Source: Sphingomonas jeddahensis
GTDB taxonomy: Bacteria; Pseudomonadota; Alphaproteobacteria; Sphingomonadales; Sphingomonadaceae
Length of the DNA: 64,000 nt
Direction of reading: 5' to 3'
Assembly (NCBI RefSeq): GCF_001981525.1
Contig: NZ_MPSB01000011.1
Span: forward strand, 51,038 to 115,037
Position 1 is the first letter of the stretch; each line of letters opens with the position of its first letter. This document shows positions 9,221 through 17,205 of the stretch, in pieces. The position numbers and the translations under genes are program-made. The notes under the pieces were generated by a model that worked only from the letters and a program-made list of their open reading frames with translations, made no database searches and was not told the origin of the DNA.

Positions 9221-10320
9221 GTGCTGCGCCGGCCAGCGCCGACCCGGTACGCGTCGGCCTGATCGGCTATGGTTACGCGGGGCGTGTATTCCACGCCCCG
9301 CTGATTGCAGCGAGCGACGGGATTGAGCTGATCGCCGTCGCCTCGTCGCGCCCCGAAGCGGTGCGCGAGTCTTTCGCCGGCGTGGCGGTTGAGCCGACAC
9401 CTGCGGGGTTGATCGCGCGCGACGACATCGACTTGATCGTCATCGCCAGTCCGAATGACAGCCACGCACCGCTGGCGCGAGCAGCGCTTCAGGCGGGCAA
9501 GCATGTCGTCGTGGACAAGCCGTTCGCGCTTTCGCTGGATGAGGCGCGAAGCGTATGCGCCGCGGCAGAGCGGGCCGGGCGGCTCTTGGCCGTGTTCCAC
9601 AATCGACGCTGGGACAGCGACTTTCTCAGCGTTCGCGCCGCGATCGAGCGCGGAGATGCCGGACAGGTCGCGCACTTCGAAAGCCACTTCGACCGGTTTC
9701 GGCCCGAGGTCCGCGATCGCTGGCGCGAGCGTGCGGGCGGGGGCGGCGGGATCTGGTATGATCTCGGCCCGCACCTGATCGATCAGGCGCTTCAATTGTT
9801 CGGCCTGCCCGACGTGGTCGAGGCGAGCCTGGCGGCGCTGCGGCCCGGTGCGAATGCCGACGACTGGGCACATGCCGTGCTACATTATCCCGACAGGCGG
9901 GTGATTCTTCATGCCAGCATGCTGGCGGCGGGTGGCAGCGCTAGGTTCATCGCTCATGGCACGGACGGCAGCCTCGTCAAGCAGCGCGGCGATCAGCAGG
10001 AGGCGCAGCTGCTCGCCGGCATGGTCCCCGGGGCGGCAGGCTGGGGTGAGGATAACGATCCGCTCAGGCTCTACCGCGCGGACGATTGCCGCACGCTGCC
10101 GCTAGTCGCCGGCGACCAACGCACCTTTTACTGCGGCGTGGCGCATGCGATCAGCGGCACCGGGCCGAACCCGGTGCCGCCGATCGAGGCGCTGGCGGTG
10201 ATGGCTGTGATCGAGGCTGGTTTGAGCGCGTCTGCGGACCGCTGCGCAACACCGCTGGATCTTACTCCCGCAGAACGCGCGATGTTCGCCGTCGGCAGGC
10301 GCGCCAGCGGCCAAACGTAG
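9217..10320 (+). CDS. Gfo/Idh/MocA family NAD(P)-dependent oxidoreductase
   Basis: A 367-aa dehydrogenase with an N-terminal Rossmann fold (G-Y-G-Y-A-G at about residues 17-22) and the D-K-P-F motif, the family's E-K-P, with the catalytic lysine at about 101. A C-terminal substrate domain contains G-G-G-I-W-Y-D-L-G-P-H-L-I-D. It resembles E. coli YdgJ-type members that act on sugar or inositol derivatives; the real substrate is not known. The GTG start lies in the sequence GTGA shared with the typA stop, so translation is coupled, although no functional link to TypA is evident. Confidence 0.9.
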   Translation: MSAAPASADPVRVGLIGYGYAGRVFHAPLIAASDGIELIAVASSRPEAVRESFAGVAVEPTPAGLIARDDIDLIVIASPNDSHAPLARAALQAGKHVVVDKPFALSLDEARSVCAAAERAGRLLAVFHNRRWDSDFLSVRAAIERGDAGQVAHFESHFDRFRPEVRDRWRERAGGGGGIWYDLGPHLIDQALQLFGLPDVVEASLAALRPGANADDWAHAVLHYPDRRVILHASMLAAGGSARFIAHGTDGSLVKQRGDQQEAQLLAGMVPGAAGWGEDNDPLRLYRADDCRTLPLVAGDQRTFYCGVAHAISGTGPNPVPPIEALAVMAVIEAGLSASADRCATPLDLTPAERAMFAVGRRASGQT

Positions 10321-10341
10321 CGGCCGTCGCGAGCGCTGAAG

Positions 10342-10374
10342 CCGCTACACGAGACAGCACTCGCGATGTAGCGG
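10342..10374. terminator. Hairpin between convergent genes
   Basis: CCGCTACA (10342-10349) and TGTAGCGG (10367-10374) form an 8-bp stem in the 64-base gap between two convergent genes. It lacks a T-run on either strand, so a bidirectional termination role is only likely from position. Confidence 0.35.
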
Positions 10375-10384
10375 GATGCGCAGC

Positions 10385-10789
10385 CTAACTGGCTCCCCCA
10401 AGCTCCATCAGCACGGTCCATTCCTCGTCACGCACCGGGGTGACCGACAGCCGGCTCTGCCGCAGCACTTCCAGGGTGGCGAGCCGCGGATCACTCTTCA
10501 TCGTCGCCAGCGGCACCGGCGTTGCGAGCTTCTCCACTGGACGTACCCGCACGGATGCCCACTCGCCCTTCTCACCGTCCGGTTGCCAGGCCCGCGTGAT
10601 CTCCATCACGCCGACCGCGGCCTTCTCCTTGTTGGAATGATAAAAGATCGCGCGATCGCCCAACTGCATCTCCTTCAGGAAATTGCGCGCGGTGTAGTTT
10701 CGTACGCCGTCCCATTCGGTATCGCCGTCGCGGGTCAGGTGATCCCAGCCGTATACGTCCGGCTCCGATCGAAGCAGCCAATAGGCCAT
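10385..10789 (-). CDS. EVE domain-containing protein
   Basis: A 134-aa single-domain protein of the EVE/PUA-like superfamily, related to human thymocyte nuclear protein 1. It starts M-A-Y-W-L-L-R-S-E-P, with W-D-G-V-R-N-Y-x-A-R-N and I-F-Y-H-S-N, the standard family signatures. EVE domains bind modified bases in DNA or RNA through an aromatic cage. Stand-alone bacterial versions have no assigned cellular role, and there is no restriction or defence gene beside it. ATG at 10789 matches the family start. Confidence 0.92.
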   Translation of the reverse strand: MAYWLLRSEPDVYGWDHLTRDGDTEWDGVRNYTARNFLKEMQLGDRAIFYHSNKEKAAVGVMEITRAWQPDGEKGEWASVRVRPVEKLATPVPLATMKSDPRLATLEVLRQSRLSVTPVRDEEWTVLMELGGAS

Positions 10790-10929
10790 AGTCGCCCCTA
10801 AACTCCTGATGAACGCCCGGTTCCGGGCGGGTTCAGCCCGAATCGGGCACTAGCATTGAACACGCTGAATACCTCGTGCGTTTACGCCCGCAGAGCGGAC
10901 CGAGTGTATCCGAGTAATGGAGGTTCGAA

Positions 10930-11298
10930 ATGAACGGTTTTCTGATGAAGGCAGGGCTGGGCACCGCGATGGCCGCCACCGCCCTTGCCGCGGCAGCACC
11001 CGCCGATGCGCAGCGCTGGCGTCACCGTGGTTATGACCGCGGTGGCGATGTCGCCGCGGGCGCGCTGATCGGCGGTGTGATCGGATTGGGCCTTGGTGCC
11101 GCGATCGCGTCGAACGACCGCGGGCGCTGGGGTGGCTACGGTTATGATGGATATGGATACGACGGCTATGCCCGGCGTGGCTGGGGACCGCAGCCTTACT
11201 ATAACGATTATCGCTATAACTATCGTCCGCGCTGTTTTCGGCAGTGGCGGTGGGATCCCTATTACGGCGGGCGGGTTCCGGTTCGGGTTTGCCGCTGA
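10930..11298 (+). CDS. Exported Gly/Tyr-rich glycine-zipper protein
   Basis: A 122-aa protein with a signal peptide ending near A-D-A-Q at about residue 28. A glycine-zipper helix follows (A-G-A-L-I-G-G-V-I-G-L-G-L-G, about 42-56), then a tract repeating Y-D-G-Y/G-Y-D and a basic aromatic tail with two Cys (C-F-R-Q-W-R-W and V-C-R). A strong GGAGG lies 7 bases before the ATG. It is followed by a good intrinsic terminator, so it is probably monocistronic. Similar small exported proteins are common in sphingomonads and have no known function; envelope location is inferred. Confidence 0.8.
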   Translation: MNGFLMKAGLGTAMAATALAAAAPADAQRWRHRGYDRGGDVAAGALIGGVIGLGLGAAIASNDRGRWGGYGYDGYGYDGYARRGWGPQPYYNDYRYNYRPRCFRQWRWDPYYGGRVPVRVCR

Positions 11299-11322
11299 TC
11301 GAGATTGACGCGCACGCAGGGG

Positions 11323-11358
11323 GCGGTGCGGGGGCGATGCTTCCCGCACCGCTTTTTT
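11323..11358 (+). terminator. Intrinsic terminator
   Basis: A perfect 10-bp GC-rich stem, GCGGTGCGGG paired with CCCGCACCGC, with a 10-base loop, is followed by six T residues. It lies 25 bases after the stop of the preceding gene, and is the clearest rho-independent terminator in the window. Confidence 0.88.
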
Positions 11359-11396
11359 CTTGGGTGCCGCGCCTTGATGGTTTAGTCGCGCCGGCC

Positions 11397-11699
11397 ATGA
11401 CCGATACGCCACCCGACCATCTCTCGATCGATCCGTCGAGCCCGTATTTCGACCAACCGACGCTGGAGCGCGGAATCGGCATTCGCTTCAAGGGGCAGGA
11501 GCGCAATGACGTCGAGGAATATTCGATCTCGGAAGGCTGGATCCGCGTGGCGCTCGGCAAGAAGGTCGATCGGCATGGCCGACCGTTGACGATTAAGCTG
11601 AGCGGCCCGGTGGAGGCATATTTTCAGACCGGTGGAGAGCAGGCGGACGACGCGGAAGCGACCGGCAAAGATGAGGCCGAGAAGAGCGATCAGGTCTGA
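11397..11699 (+). CDS. DUF3297 family protein
   Basis: A 100-aa protein matching DUF3297. The short N-terminus M-T-D-T-P-P-D-H-L is followed by a conserved core (P-S-S-P-Y-F, I-G-I-R-F-x-G and N-D-V-E-E-Y), then G-W-I-R-V and an acidic variable tail. The family is widespread in Proteobacteria as a small cytosolic protein of unknown function. The open frame extends upstream through the terminator of the previous gene, so the ATG at 11397 is clearly the start. Confidence 0.87.
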   Translation: MTDTPPDHLSIDPSSPYFDQPTLERGIGIRFKGQERNDVEEYSISEGWIRVALGKKVDRHGRPLTIKLSGPVEAYFQTGGEQADDAEATGKDEAEKSDQV

Positions 11700-11846
11700 T
11701 CCCGGCGCTGGTTCGGATCGCCGCGCTCACTGACGTCGGCAAGACATTGTGGATTCCGCGGTGATCTGCGACTCGCCCGTCTCAAGGTCGCGCAGACGCG
11801 GCGGGCTCGATTTAGTCTGAGTGTTTGCAGAACAGCGAGTAGTTGA

Positions 11847-11878
11847 GCGGCGGGTGCGCGATACGCAGATCCCGCCGC
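11847..11878 (-). terminator. Hairpin downstream of the nitronate monooxygenase gene
   Basis: GCGGCGGG (11847-11854) pairs with CCCGCCGC (11871-11878), with an inner TGCG/CGCA pair. It sits 12 bases past the stop of the minus-strand gene. There is no U-tract, so intrinsic termination is uncertain. The rest of the 11700-11890 gap shows nothing else. Confidence 0.4.
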
Positions 11879-11890
11879 CCCCAAGAAGTA

Positions 11891-12862
11891 TCACGCAGCC
11901 GCGAGCGCCAGCCGCGCTTTTGCCGCTTTATACTCACGCTCCATGCGGTCGATGCGCTCTGCCACAGGCTCGACCTTCTGTACCGCGCCGATGCCCTGGC
12001 CCGATCCCCAGATGTCACGCCAAGCCTTCGCCTTGGGCGCATTGTTGCCCTGACCGAAGTTCATGGTCTTGTAATCGCCTTCCGGCAGATTGTCCGGATC
12101 GAGCCCAGCCGCCTCGATCGAGCCGCGCAGGTAATTGCCGTGCACGCCGGTGAAGAGGTTGGAATAGACGATGTCCGCGGCCTTGCCGGCGACGATACCC
12201 TGCTTGTAGCCCTCGTCCGCATTCGCCTCGACGGTGGCGATGAAGGGGGAGCCGATATAGGCGAAGTCGGCGCCCATCGCCTGTGCTGCGAGCACCGCAT
12301 CACCGGTGGCGATCGACCCTGACAATGCGACCGGTCCGTCGAACCACTGGCGGATTTCGGAAACGATCGCGAAGGGTGAGAGTCGGCCCGCGTGGCCGCC
12401 GGCACCAGCGGCCACCGGGATCAGCCCGTCCGCACCCTTTTCGATCGCCTTGCGGGCGAACCGGTCATCGATCACGTCGTGGAAGGTGATGCCGCCCCAG
12501 TTATGGACGGCCTGGTTCAACTCCTCACGCGCGCCAAGCGAGGTGATTGTGATCGGCACTTGCCACTTCTCGCAGGTGGCAAGATCGGCTTCGAGGCGAT
12601 CGTTGGATTTGTGGACGATCTGGTTGACGGCGAAGGGCGCCGCGGGGCGGTCGGGATTGTCGCGGTTGTGCGCGGCCAGTTCCTCGGTGATCCGGTGCAG
12701 CCACTCGTCGAGCAAACCCTGTGGTCGTGCGTTCAGCGCCGGGAAGGAGCCAACGACCCCCGCCTTGCACTGAGCGATCACCAGATCGGGCCCGGAGATG
12801 ATGAAAAGCGGCGAACCGATGACCGGCAGGCGCAGGCGGGAGAGGATAGCTGGTACCGACAT
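11891..12862 (-). CDS. Nitronate monooxygenase (2-nitropropane dioxygenase family)
   Basis: An FMN-dependent TIM-barrel enzyme of 323 aa that oxidises alkyl nitronates, including the toxin propionate-3-nitronate. Supporting features are the start L-P-V-I-G-S-P-L-F-I-I-S, the mid-protein flavin/phosphate motif G-A-G-G-H-A-G, and the later G-A-D-F-A-Y-I-G-S. The ORF runs 123 codons further upstream, but that part is a shadow of the carbonic anhydrase gene, so the ATG at 12862 is used. No Shine-Dalgarno sequence is visible. Instead a perfect palindrome overlaps the start codon. The physiological substrate is unknown. Confidence 0.9.
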   Translation of the reverse strand: MSVPAILSRLRLPVIGSPLFIISGPDLVIAQCKAGVVGSFPALNARPQGLLDEWLHRITEELAAHNRDNPDRPAAPFAVNQIVHKSNDRLEADLATCEKWQVPITITSLGAREELNQAVHNWGGITFHDVIDDRFARKAIEKGADGLIPVAAGAGGHAGRLSPFAIVSEIRQWFDGPVALSGSIATGDAVLAAQAMGADFAYIGSPFIATVEANADEGYKQGIVAGKAADIVYSNLFTGVHGNYLRGSIEAAGLDPDNLPEGDYKTMNFGQGNNAPKAKAWRDIWGSGQGIGAVQKVEPVAERIDRMEREYKAAKARLALAAA

Positions 12863-12879
12863 AACGCGGGTTATGTCGG
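12856..12879 (-). promoter_or_regulatory. Perfect palindrome overlapping a start codon
   Basis: CCGACATAAC and GTTATGTCGG, each 10 bases, flank a 4-base centre (GCGG). The right half on the minus strand contains the ATG of the nitronate monooxygenase gene. As DNA it could be an operator. As RNA it would bury the start codon in a 10-bp stem, with the only visible in-frame alternative far downstream. Confidence 0.6.
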
Positions 12880-12936
12880 CATGGTAATCACCTGTCCAGC
12901 GTCCGCGCGCAAATTTATTGAACGCCCGTAAAGGCG

Positions 12937-13461
12937 TCAGTCGATGCGCTTCAATCCGGCAGCAGCTGCGCGGCTGTTTTCGACATAATGTGCAGCTGAC
13001 ACCTTCAGGCCGGCGATCGCACGCTCGTCCAATTCGCGGACCGCGCGGGCCGGGCTGCCGACGATCAGGCTGCCCGGCGGGAAGGTTTTGCCTTCGGTCA
13101 CGAGCGAGTTCGCGCCGACGATACAATCGTCGGGGATCACCGCACGGTTCAGCACCGTTGCGCCCATACCGATCAGCACGCGGTTGCCGATCGTGCAGCC
13201 GTGCAGGATCGCCTGATGGCCGATCGTACAATCCTCGCCGACCGTCAGCGGCGCATCGGGATCAGAATGGAGCATCGCGCCTTCCTGAATGTTGCTACGT
13301 GCGCCGATCGGAATCGTCGTATTGTCGCCGCGGATCACCGCGCCGAACCAGACGCTGGTATCCTCCGCAAGCCGCACGTCGCCGACCACATCGGCGCTCG
13401 GCGCCACCCAGGCGGTGTTGTGGCAGGTGGGGCGCTGGCCCTTGAACTCGTACAGTGGCAT
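12937..13461 (-). CDS. Gamma-class carbonic anhydrase family protein
   Basis: A 174-aa left-handed beta-helix protein built of hexapeptide repeats (I-G-x-x-x-x periodicity). The three zinc histidines of the family are present at about residues 65, 82 and 87 (M-L-H-S-D, G-H-Q-A and L-H-G-C). R-G-D-N near residue 44 is also conserved. It belongs to the YrdA/CaiE-like subgroup, in which carbonic anhydrase activity is often unproven. ATG at 13461 (M-P-L-Y) is preferred over a start seven codons earlier. It precedes the nitronate monooxygenase gene on the same strand with a 74-base gap. Confidence 0.92.
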   Translation of the reverse strand: MPLYEFKGQRPTCHNTAWVAPSADVVGDVRLAEDTSVWFGAVIRGDNTTIPIGARSNIQEGAMLHSDPDAPLTVGEDCTIGHQAILHGCTIGNRVLIGMGATVLNRAVIPDDCIVGANSLVTEGKTFPPGSLIVGSPARAVRELDERAIAGLKVSAAHYVENSRAAAAGLKRID

Positions 13462-13549
13462 GCTTCTCTCCTGTACCAACATCGGACACCACCGATTTCG
13501 CGCGAAACCGGCTGGTGCGAAATCGTAAACGCGGCGTTAACCAGCCGCC

Positions 13550-13711
13550 ATGAACCGACAACTTCTTTCCGCTAACGAGGCCGCTCGGCACCCGCTTCGC
13601 CGCATGATGCCGCCGCCGGCGCCGCCGCGCTCGGACGACGACAAGGACCTGAAGCTCTTCGTACTCAGCTTCACTGCCTTCTTCGTCTGCTTCTACACGC
13701 TTATCATGTGA
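13550..13711 (+). CDS. Small 53-aa single-pass membrane protein
   Basis: A short frame, ATG at 13550 to TGA at 13711. The N-terminus M-N-R-Q-L-L-S-A-N-E-A is followed by a Pro-rich stretch (P-P-P-A-P-P-R), an acidic/basic patch (D-D-D-K-D-L-K) and a C-terminal membrane helix F-V-L-S-F-T-A-F-F-V-C-F-Y. The order of soluble arm, charged patch and hydrophobic end looks like a real tail-anchored peptide. It fits exactly between two divergent/convergent neighbours, ending 3 bases before the MFS stop. A possible CtrA-like TAAA-N7-TTAA lies at 13526-13540. Function unknown. Confidence 0.62.
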   Translation: MNRQLLSANEAARHPLRRMMPPPAPPRSDDDKDLKLFVLSFTAFFVCFYTLIM

Positions 13712-13714
13712 CAC

Positions 13715-15010
13715 TCAGTCGCAGGCGCGGTGCAGACGCTGCGCAATCCACGCGGAGATCAGGCACATGGCCGCGACAAGCAGCAGCAACTGATCGGCCG
13801 TAGCCCCGAGCGCCGTCACACCGGCAACCGACACCGATCCCAGGGTCATGGCGCCGGCGTTTACGACATTGTTCGCGGCGACCGTGCGCGCAGTCTGGTC
13901 TTTCGACACGGTGGTGGTGAGAAAGGCGTAGAGCGGCACCACGAACATGCCGCCGAAGATGGCGACGAACAGCAGCGCGATCAGCACGAGCGGCGCGCCG
14001 GGATGCGCGACGAAGTGCGGAATGTCGTATAGCGTGCCCGCCGGCGCGCCAGCCCAGCTCTTGGCGACGAACCAGAAGCCGAGAACTGCCGCGCCCATCG
14101 CGATCACCGAGACGGGCGAGTAGCGCGCCGAGATATGGCCGCGCAGCATCAGGTTGATGACCACCGATCCGATCGCCACTCCGATCGAGAAGATCGCCAG
14201 CACCAGACTGGCGACGCTTGCATCGGCGGTGAGCACGTTTTTCACCAGTGGCGGGAAGATCACGACCAACACCGACCCGATCGTCCAGAAAAAGCTGATC
14301 GCGCAAATGGCGAGGAACAGTCGCGGAATATGCATCGTCCCCGCGACGAGCCGCCACGAAGCGCGCAGCGGGTTCCAGTCGAGCGTCAGCGCCGGTCCCA
14401 GTCGCGGTGCGGGCGGAACCATCCGGGCGGTGATGTAACCCAGCAGCGCAACCAGGAAGGTCAGCCCGGCGATCAGGGGGATCGACCGATAGATGAAGCC
14501 GGCAAGGATCGTGCCCAGGAGGATCGAAAGATACGTCCCCGCCTCAACGAGGCCCGTGCCGCCGAGCACGTCATCGTCATCGAGATGCTGCGGCAGGATG
14601 GCGTATTTGATCGGGCTGAAGAAGGTGGAGTGAACGCCGAGCCCAACGACGGCCGCGAGCATTAACACAACGGGTAGTGTCACCTGACCGGCGCGGGCAA
14701 GTAGCAGCCCCCCGCAGCCGACCGCCATGATACCGAACTCGACAATCTTCACCACACGAATGATCTTCGCCTTGTCCATCGTATCGGCGAGCTGGCCTGA
14801 CAGCGCAGACAGTAGAAAGAACGGCAAGATGAAGAGTGCAGCGGCAAGCGCGTTGAAGAAGCTCTCCTGCGTTTCGTTGGCGAAAATCTCGTAGGTGGCG
14901 AACAGCACCATTGAGGTCTTGAAGAGGTTGTCGTTGAAGGCGCCGAGAAACTGGGTGATGAACAGCGGCAGGAACCGCCGTTTCTTGAGAAGCCCGAGGG
15001 CATTGATCAT
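13715..15010 (-). CDS. MFS transporter, LplT-like (lysophospholipid transporter type)
   Basis: A 431-aa major facilitator with about 12 membrane helices. The N-terminus L-K-K-R-R-F-L-P-L-F-I-T-Q-F-L-G-A-F-N-D-N is typical of LplT and of the MFS part of Aas-type fusions, which flip 2-acyl-glycerophosphoethanolamine inward for re-acylation. No acyltransferase or acyl-ACP synthetase domain is fused or adjacent. ATG at 15010 is used. It diverges from pgsA, which also concerns phospholipids, but shared function is only suggested. The family also has members with unknown substrates. Confidence 0.82.
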   Translation of the reverse strand: MINALGLLKKRRFLPLFITQFLGAFNDNLFKTSMVLFATYEIFANETQESFFNALAAALFILPFFLLSALSGQLADTMDKAKIIRVVKIVEFGIMAVGCGGLLLARAGQVTLPVVLMLAAVVGLGVHSTFFSPIKYAILPQHLDDDDVLGGTGLVEAGTYLSILLGTILAGFIYRSIPLIAGLTFLVALLGYITARMVPPAPRLGPALTLDWNPLRASWRLVAGTMHIPRLFLAICAISFFWTIGSVLVVIFPPLVKNVLTADASVASLVLAIFSIGVAIGSVVINLMLRGHISARYSPVSVIAMGAAVLGFWFVAKSWAGAPAGTLYDIPHFVAHPGAPLVLIALLFVAIFGGMFVVPLYAFLTTTVSKDQTARTVAANNVVNAGAMTLGSVSVAGVTALGATADQLLLLVAAMCLISAWIAQRLHRACD

Positions 15011-15126
15011 GGCGGAAAGTCGCCCGGTTGTGGCAGAATGGTGGCGGGCATAGCCGCTGCCCGCCGCGGATGCCATCCCCGCCGCCAGGCTTGCGCCCGC
15101 GGGGGACGCGGGTAAGGCTTTGCGCT

Positions 15127-15693
15127 GTGCTGACGCTGCCCAACCTGCTCACCCTGTCGCGAATCGTCGCGCTCCCGGCCTTGGTCGCGCTGCTCTGGTG
15201 GCCGAGTTGGGAGGCCGGCTTTGCGATCGCTTTCGTGCTTTACTGCCTGATGGGGATCACCGATTATTTCGATGGTTACCTTGCACGCACGCAGGGCGCC
15301 GTATCGAAGCTGGGCGTGTTTCTTGATCCGATCGCGGACAAGATCATGGTTGCGGCGGTCATCCTGATGCTCGTGGGAACGCGCCATAACGACATCGCGG
15401 TGATCACCGGCGTGCACATCATCGCCGCGCTCATCATCCTGCTACGCGAGATTGCCGTCTCGGGCTTGCGGGAGTTCCTGGCCGGCTTGCAGGTTTCGCT
15501 CCCGGTATCGCGGCTCGCGAAATGGAAAACCACGCTTCAGCTCGTTTCCTTTGGCGCGCTGATCCTGGCCGGGGCGCTGCCGGCATTCGGCTGGATCAAG
15601 CTGGTCGGCCTCACCTCCCTGTGGGGCGCGGCGGTACTGACGGTGGTGACGGGCTGGGATTACCTGCGCGTCGGCCTGAAGCACATGGATTAA
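15127..15693 (+). CDS. pgsA: CDP-diacylglycerol--glycerol-3-phosphate 3-phosphatidyltransferase
   Basis: An inner-membrane enzyme making phosphatidylglycerol phosphate from CDP-diacylglycerol and glycerol-3-phosphate. The 188-aa protein has the complete CDP-alcohol phosphotransferase motif D-Y-F-D-G-x2-A-R-x8-G-x3-D-x3-D at about residues 46-71. It begins L-T-L-P-N-L-L-T-L-S-R, a standard PgsA N-terminus. The GTG at 15127 is therefore chosen over the longer frame from 15028. It is followed by moaD with a 5-base gap, so the three genes pgsA-moaD-moaE appear co-transcribed. Confidence 0.95.
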   Translation: MLTLPNLLTLSRIVALPALVALLWWPSWEAGFAIAFVLYCLMGITDYFDGYLARTQGAVSKLGVFLDPIADKIMVAAVILMLVGTRHNDIAVITGVHIIAALIILLREIAVSGLREFLAGLQVSLPVSRLAKWKTTLQLVSFGALILAGALPAFGWIKLVGLTSLWGAAVLTVVTGWDYLRVGLKHMD

Positions 15694-15698
15694 TCGGG

Positions 15699-15950
15699 AT
15701 GCGGATGGTGTACTTCGCTTGGGTGCGAGAGCGGATCGGCGTGGCGGAGGAGGAGGTGTCCCCACCAGCCGAGGTGGCGACGATCGCCGACTTGATCGAC
15801 TGGCTTGCTGCCCGATCGCCCAGCCATGCCGCCGCTTTCGCCGATCGTGATCGATTGCGGGCCGCCCGGGACCAGGTTTTCGTTCCACTCGACGCTCCGC
15901 TGGCAGGCGCAGGTGAAATCGCGATCTTCCCGCCGGTAACGGGCGGATGA
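15699..15950 (+). CDS. moaD: Molybdopterin synthase sulfur-carrier subunit
   Basis: An 83-aa ubiquitin-like protein that carries the thiocarboxylate used to make molybdopterin. It starts with the beta-strand M-V-Y-F-A-W-V-R-E and ends P-P-V-T-G-G, the essential C-terminal Gly-Gly. Its stop overlaps the moaE start by four bases (ATGA), as expected for subunits of one complex. ATG at 15699 starts exactly at the family boundary. Confidence 0.94.
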   Translation: MRMVYFAWVRERIGVAEEEVSPPAEVATIADLIDWLAARSPSHAAAFADRDRLRAARDQVFVPLDAPLAGAGEIAIFPPVTGG

Positions 15951-16387
15951 TCCGCGTCCGGGTAAGTTCCGCACCGATCGATATCGCGGCCGAGATGGAG
16001 GCGGCGGAGGCGGAGGAGGGCGGGGCGGTCGCCACGTTTACTGGCCTGGTCCGCCCGGACGACGGCGTCAGCGAATTGACGCTTGAACATTATCCTGGCG
16101 CTACAGAGCGGGCGCTTGAGGCGCTTGCGAGGGAGGCAGTCGCGCGGTGGTCGCTGGCCGGGGCCACGATCGTGCATCGCGTGGGGCCTATGCGCCCCGG
16201 TGAGCGGATCGTGTTTGTCGCAGCAAGTGCGGTACATCGCGCTGCCGCCCTGCAGGCCTGTGCTTTCCTCATTGATCGTCTGAAGACCGACGCACCGTTC
16301 TGGAAACGCGAAACCGTGGAAGCAGGGCATCGCTGGGTCGAGCCGCGCGCGGCGGACGATGCTGCAGCCGATCGGTGGCGAAGCTGA
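15947..16387 (+). CDS. moaE: Molybdopterin synthase catalytic subunit
   Basis: A 146-aa large subunit of molybdopterin synthase, which converts precursor Z (cPMP) to molybdopterin using MoaD thiocarboxylate. Family features are G-G-A-V-A-T-F-T-G-L-V-R near residues 25-36, L-E-H-Y-P-G-A-T near 45-52, H-R-V-G near 79, and F-W-K-R-E near 120 with the catalytic lysine. It is coupled to moaD by overlap. The other Moco genes (moaA, moaC, moeA) are not in the window. Confidence 0.94.
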   Translation: MIRVRVSSAPIDIAAEMEAAEAEEGGAVATFTGLVRPDDGVSELTLEHYPGATERALEALAREAVARWSLAGATIVHRVGPMRPGERIVFVAASAVHRAAALQACAFLIDRLKTDAPFWKRETVEAGHRWVEPRAADDAAADRWRS

Positions 16388-16396
16388 CGCCTGAAG

Positions 16397-17098
16397 CTAG
16401 CCCAGCTGTGGAACCAACACGCCGTTCACCACATGAACGACGCCATTGACCTGCTGAATGTCGGGCGTTTCGACATAGCTCTTGCTGCCATTGGCATCAG
16501 TCAGCGCGATCGCAGCGCCTTCTTTGGTCGCTGTCAGCGGCGCACCAGCTACCGTCGGCAGCCGGGCAATGCCGCCGCCCGCATCGATCCGTGCACGTAC
16601 CTGATTGAGCGTGATCGCGCCCTGAACCACGTGGTAGCTCATAACCTTCGAGAGAGCGGGCCGGTTGGCAGAGGCGAGTAATTGATCCGCCGCTCCGTTC
16701 GGCAACCGGGCGAAGGCGGCGTCGGTGGGTGCGAAGACGGTGATCGGACCCGCTTCTGACAGCGCGCGTCCAGCGTTGCTTGCCGCGACCATGCGAGTCA
16801 AGACCCGAAGGTTTGGCGCCGCGGCGCAGTTATCAGCGATGGTGCGGGTGCCAAGCATCGCCGTGCCACCGACGTACGGGTTGATTGCCGTTGCAGCTGC
16901 TGCGGCGAGCGCCTGAGCCGGTTGACGGCGAACCTCCGGCTGAACCGCATACGGCCGGGCATTCACTGCTTCACCTTGAGGGGCGGGCAGCCTTTCAGCC
17001 AGCTGCGAGGGTTGTTGCGCGCAGGCCGCCAGCATCCCCAGGACACCGACGGCCGTCAACAGAAGCGATGGGTGCAGGATTTCGCGATGCTTGAGCAT
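16397..17098 (-). CDS. Fasciclin (FAS1) domain lipoprotein
   Basis: A 233-aa exported protein. The N-terminus has a hydrophobic signal and lipobox L-A-A-C with the lipid-modified Cys at about residue 26. A low-complexity Ala/Pro linker follows. One FAS1 domain fills about residues 95-232, with the hallmarks V-F-A-P-T-D-A-A-F, Y-H-V-V-Q-G and the terminal N-G-V-V-H-V-V-N-G-V-L-V-P. FAS1 domains mediate adhesion in many organisms; the specific role here is unknown. ATG at 17098 gives a proper signal peptide. It converges on moaE with a 9-base gap. Confidence 0.9.
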   Translation of the reverse strand: MLKHREILHPSLLLTAVGVLGMLAACAQQPSQLAERLPAPQGEAVNARPYAVQPEVRRQPAQALAAAAATAINPYVGGTAMLGTRTIADNCAAAPNLRVLTRMVAASNAGRALSEAGPITVFAPTDAAFARLPNGAADQLLASANRPALSKVMSYHVVQGAITLNQVRARIDAGGGIARLPTVAGAPLTATKEGAAIALTDANGSKSYVETPDIQQVNGVVHVVNGVLVPQLG

Positions 17099-17205
17099 CG
17101 GATCTAAACCTACCGCTGGTCGCATCGTTTCATCGCTTGACCAACAACACGCCCCGCGTGTCGTACCGGCTTCCGTCGGCGGGACCTCGCCGCTAGGCGA
17201 AGAAC

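Noticed and set aside
7316..9400. A 694-codon open frame on the minus strand opposite typA.
   Set aside because: His/Arg/Ala/Leu-rich antisense shadow of a high-GC gene with no domain and no ribosome site.
17099..17205. A TPP riboswitch ahead of thiE.
   Set aside because: The conserved THI-box core is not visible, and the leader is too short.
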